A stretch of DNA of 64,000 nucleotides, from contig VICG01000004.1 of the NCBI GenBank assembly GCA_008692225.1, positions 2,585,001 to 2,649,000 on the forward strand. The letters are read 5' to 3'. This document shows positions 61,801 through 64,000 of this stretch, one piece after another; within the stretch, counting starts at the first letter, position 1; each line of letters opens with the position of its first letter. Under the pieces are notes generated by a model, which searched no databases, was not told the DNA's origin, and saw only the letters and a program-made list of their open reading frames with translations. This stretch comes from Monilinia fructicola (lineage: Eukaryota > Ascomycota > Leotiomycetes > Helotiales > Sclerotiniaceae). Position numbers and translations under genes: made by a program.

Positions 61801-64000
61801 TCACTATATAAAAATTTATAAAATTATTAACGATTTTCTAAATTTAATATATAATTTTATAAATAATAAATTAAACGATTTATTTATTATTTAGTTTTAA
61901 ATAATATTATTTAAAAGATCATAATAAATTAAGATTCTATAATATTAATTGAAAATATTATTTATAAGATTTTATATTATATTAAAAGTATTATATCTAA
62001 ATATAATGAAAAGCTATAATAAATATTATGAACCTATATTTCTTTATTAGTTATATTAAAGTATTTCTAAAATGCTTTATTTTTTTTTTTTAATTTTTTT
62101 TTATAGCTTTGTTAAATTTTTTGATATTTTTTGTTTTAATAATATTTCAAAATTAATTCCTATATTTTTTACTAAACTTATAATAAATATTTTTATTTAT
62201 ATATTAATAATATTTTATATATAATATTTGTAGAAACTTAAATTCCAAAGATTTTACAAAACCTTTATTCCGATTATTTATTATAAATACAGCGATTATT
62301 AATTACCCATTAATTATAATTTTTTAGCTTGGAAAATATTATCGTTTAATAATATAAATATTAGTTTTACTAAAACTTTAATTCTATAAATATTATACTT
62401 TAGTAAATAAGTATAATTTTATTATTAATATTTATATTAATTGTAAAAATAAGTATTATATAGAATTTTGAGTGTGTGTATATATAATATCGATTATATA
62501 AAAATAATGTTTATATTTAAAATTAGCTTTTAATAAATTTAATACTAAAAAAATATTTAAAATAAGTTATTAAATTAATTAATTTTATATATAATATATA
62601 TTTTTAGATTAGTTTTTTTTAAAAAATAATTAAAATAAACTAGAATTTAACCGAATTGTTATTTTTTATTTTCTTTAATTTTTATTTTTAACTTTTTATA
62701 TTATATATTATAATTATTAATATAATATTATTTAATTTCTTTAATCTTTAAAATGTTTATTAAATCTTTTAGTTTAATCTTTAAATTGCTTTTAATATAT
62801 TTTTATAAAAATTCTAAAAAAAATATAATTAAATTCTTATATTAAAACCTTAAATATATTAAAATTAGATATATATAAATTTTTTATATTTTAAACTTTT
62901 ATTACCTATTTTTATTAATAATAATTTAAATTATAAAATTATATATATCTGCTTTTATACAAATAAGAATTAATTGTTTTTTATCGTTTTTTGATTTAGT
63001 TTTGTTTTATGATAAATCTTTTTTTATAAATTATAAGTGTATCCAATAATTTTTTAACTTTTTAGATTCTTTTATATATTTCTAAGTTTTAATTAATTTA
63101 TCTATAAAGGATTTTTATTTTTATTTATCATTTTAAAAATATTAATATCTTTTTTATAATAAATTTATACTTTTTATTAATTTTAAACGTTTATTTAATA
63201 AAGTTTAATTTATAAATTTCCTTTTTCGATTTAGATTTTATAATAATTATTGATTAAAACCAGATATACCCTGTATAAATAAATTATTATTCTCATTATC
63301 TATATAAAGCATTTGAATAAACCGTAAGTATTAAATTAACTATATTATATTAATATTTAAATTGAATTATATAAAGCTGTTTAAAATTAAATAATAATAT
63401 TATATGGTTTCTAAAAGATTTATATATAATATTTTATTTATAAATTAAAAAAGTTTTTTCTCCTAACTTAATTTATTTTAAAAAAAATTAATTTATAACA
63501 AAAAACTATATAATAATCATTAATATCTACTTATATAAATAAATTTATAATTACTTTTATATTTTAAGGTTTTTTATTATAATATTTCTTTATATTATCT
63601 ACAAAAAAGATTATAATATTTAATTTAATATAACAAAAAACAAAAGATTAAAAGTATAAATAAACTTCTTTCCTTTATTAATAATATAAATAATTAATAT
63701 TATAGAATACATATATTAAAATTAAAGTAATATATTTATTAATTTATAATCAAAATTAATCCTTTAAGATTATTAAAACGAAAATTAATAAAATCTAATA
63801 TTAAAAAAACTCTTTTTTAATAACAAATTTTTTGATGATAATATTGAATTAAATAAAGAATTACAAAGTAAAAATAATAAAATAAAAAAAGTAATATTGG
63901 AGTTTTAAAAGAAAAAAAAGAATAAAGCTATTATTGTAATTAAAATAAAATAAAAAAAAAAGAGATTAACTATAAAAACCAAACAAAGTCGAAAAATAAC
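58859..64000. repeat. AT-rich degraded sequence without recognised nested elements
   Basis: Strongly T-biased on the + strand in 59-61 kb. No open frame other than simple-sequence artefacts and no A-G type ends were seen. Probably another RIP-degraded repeat. Confidence 0.4.
60478..60712. repeat. T-rich polypyrimidine tract
   Basis: About 235 bp almost free of G on the + strand, made of TTTTTATTTTTATCC and TTTTCCTTTT runs. Poly-Phe and poly-Lys frames over it are artefacts. Confidence 0.85.

Overview
The window comes from a filamentous ascomycete (Pezizomycotina). The genes resemble Helotiales/Sclerotiniaceae (Leotiomycetes) most closely, but that is recognition, not a computed match. Genes have short 48-77 bp introns with gtaagt-like donors and CTAAC/CTGAC-type branch sites. 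All products are fungal housekeeping proteins or fungal accessory families. Two compartments meet near 24.65 kb.

Left compartment (1-24.6 kb, ordinary base composition) holds eight genes: a partial F-box/LRR-like gene (-), RAD9 checkpoint clamp subunit (+), an RCC1/ATS1-like protein (-), ribosomal protein L7 (+), mitochondrial ISA2 (-), a short-chain dehydrogenase (+), kynureninase (-) and the large NAD-specific glutamate dehydrogenase (+). They are individually transcribed and do not form a cluster. A 5.5 kb spacer between kynureninase and GDH is packed with microsatellites and minisatellites. Five of the eight genes carry one or two apparent 1-2 nt frameshifts, nearly all in short homopolymers, with conserved coding on both sides. 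Sequence error is the likeliest cause.

Right compartment (about 24.65-64 kb) is extremely AT-rich and has no intact gene. It looks like RIP-degraded repeats: TA-rich, with CpA/TpG depleted. A multi-kilobase degraded family (called R here) fills much of it in both orientations. Into it are nested at least six families of short non-autonomous DNA elements: A (about 700 bp, TA target, nine near-full copies and a fragment), B (283 bp, CACTA/CACCA ends, 3-bp target duplication), C (818 bp, long inverted repeats, TA), D (Mutator-like, 9-bp target duplication), F (155 bp, TA, unmutated) and G (799 bp, TA).

The most notable result is a nested set of split elements (R interrupted by D, D by B, B by A). 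It shows that about 9 kb (35045-44026) has been inverted by recombination between two oppositely oriented A copies. Reversing it in thought restores a 9-bp duplication, a 3-bp duplication, a whole B element and an R sequence that matches an uninterrupted copy elsewhere in the window. A second A copy (48772-49494) also joins unrelated flanks, so A elements look like recurrent recombination points.
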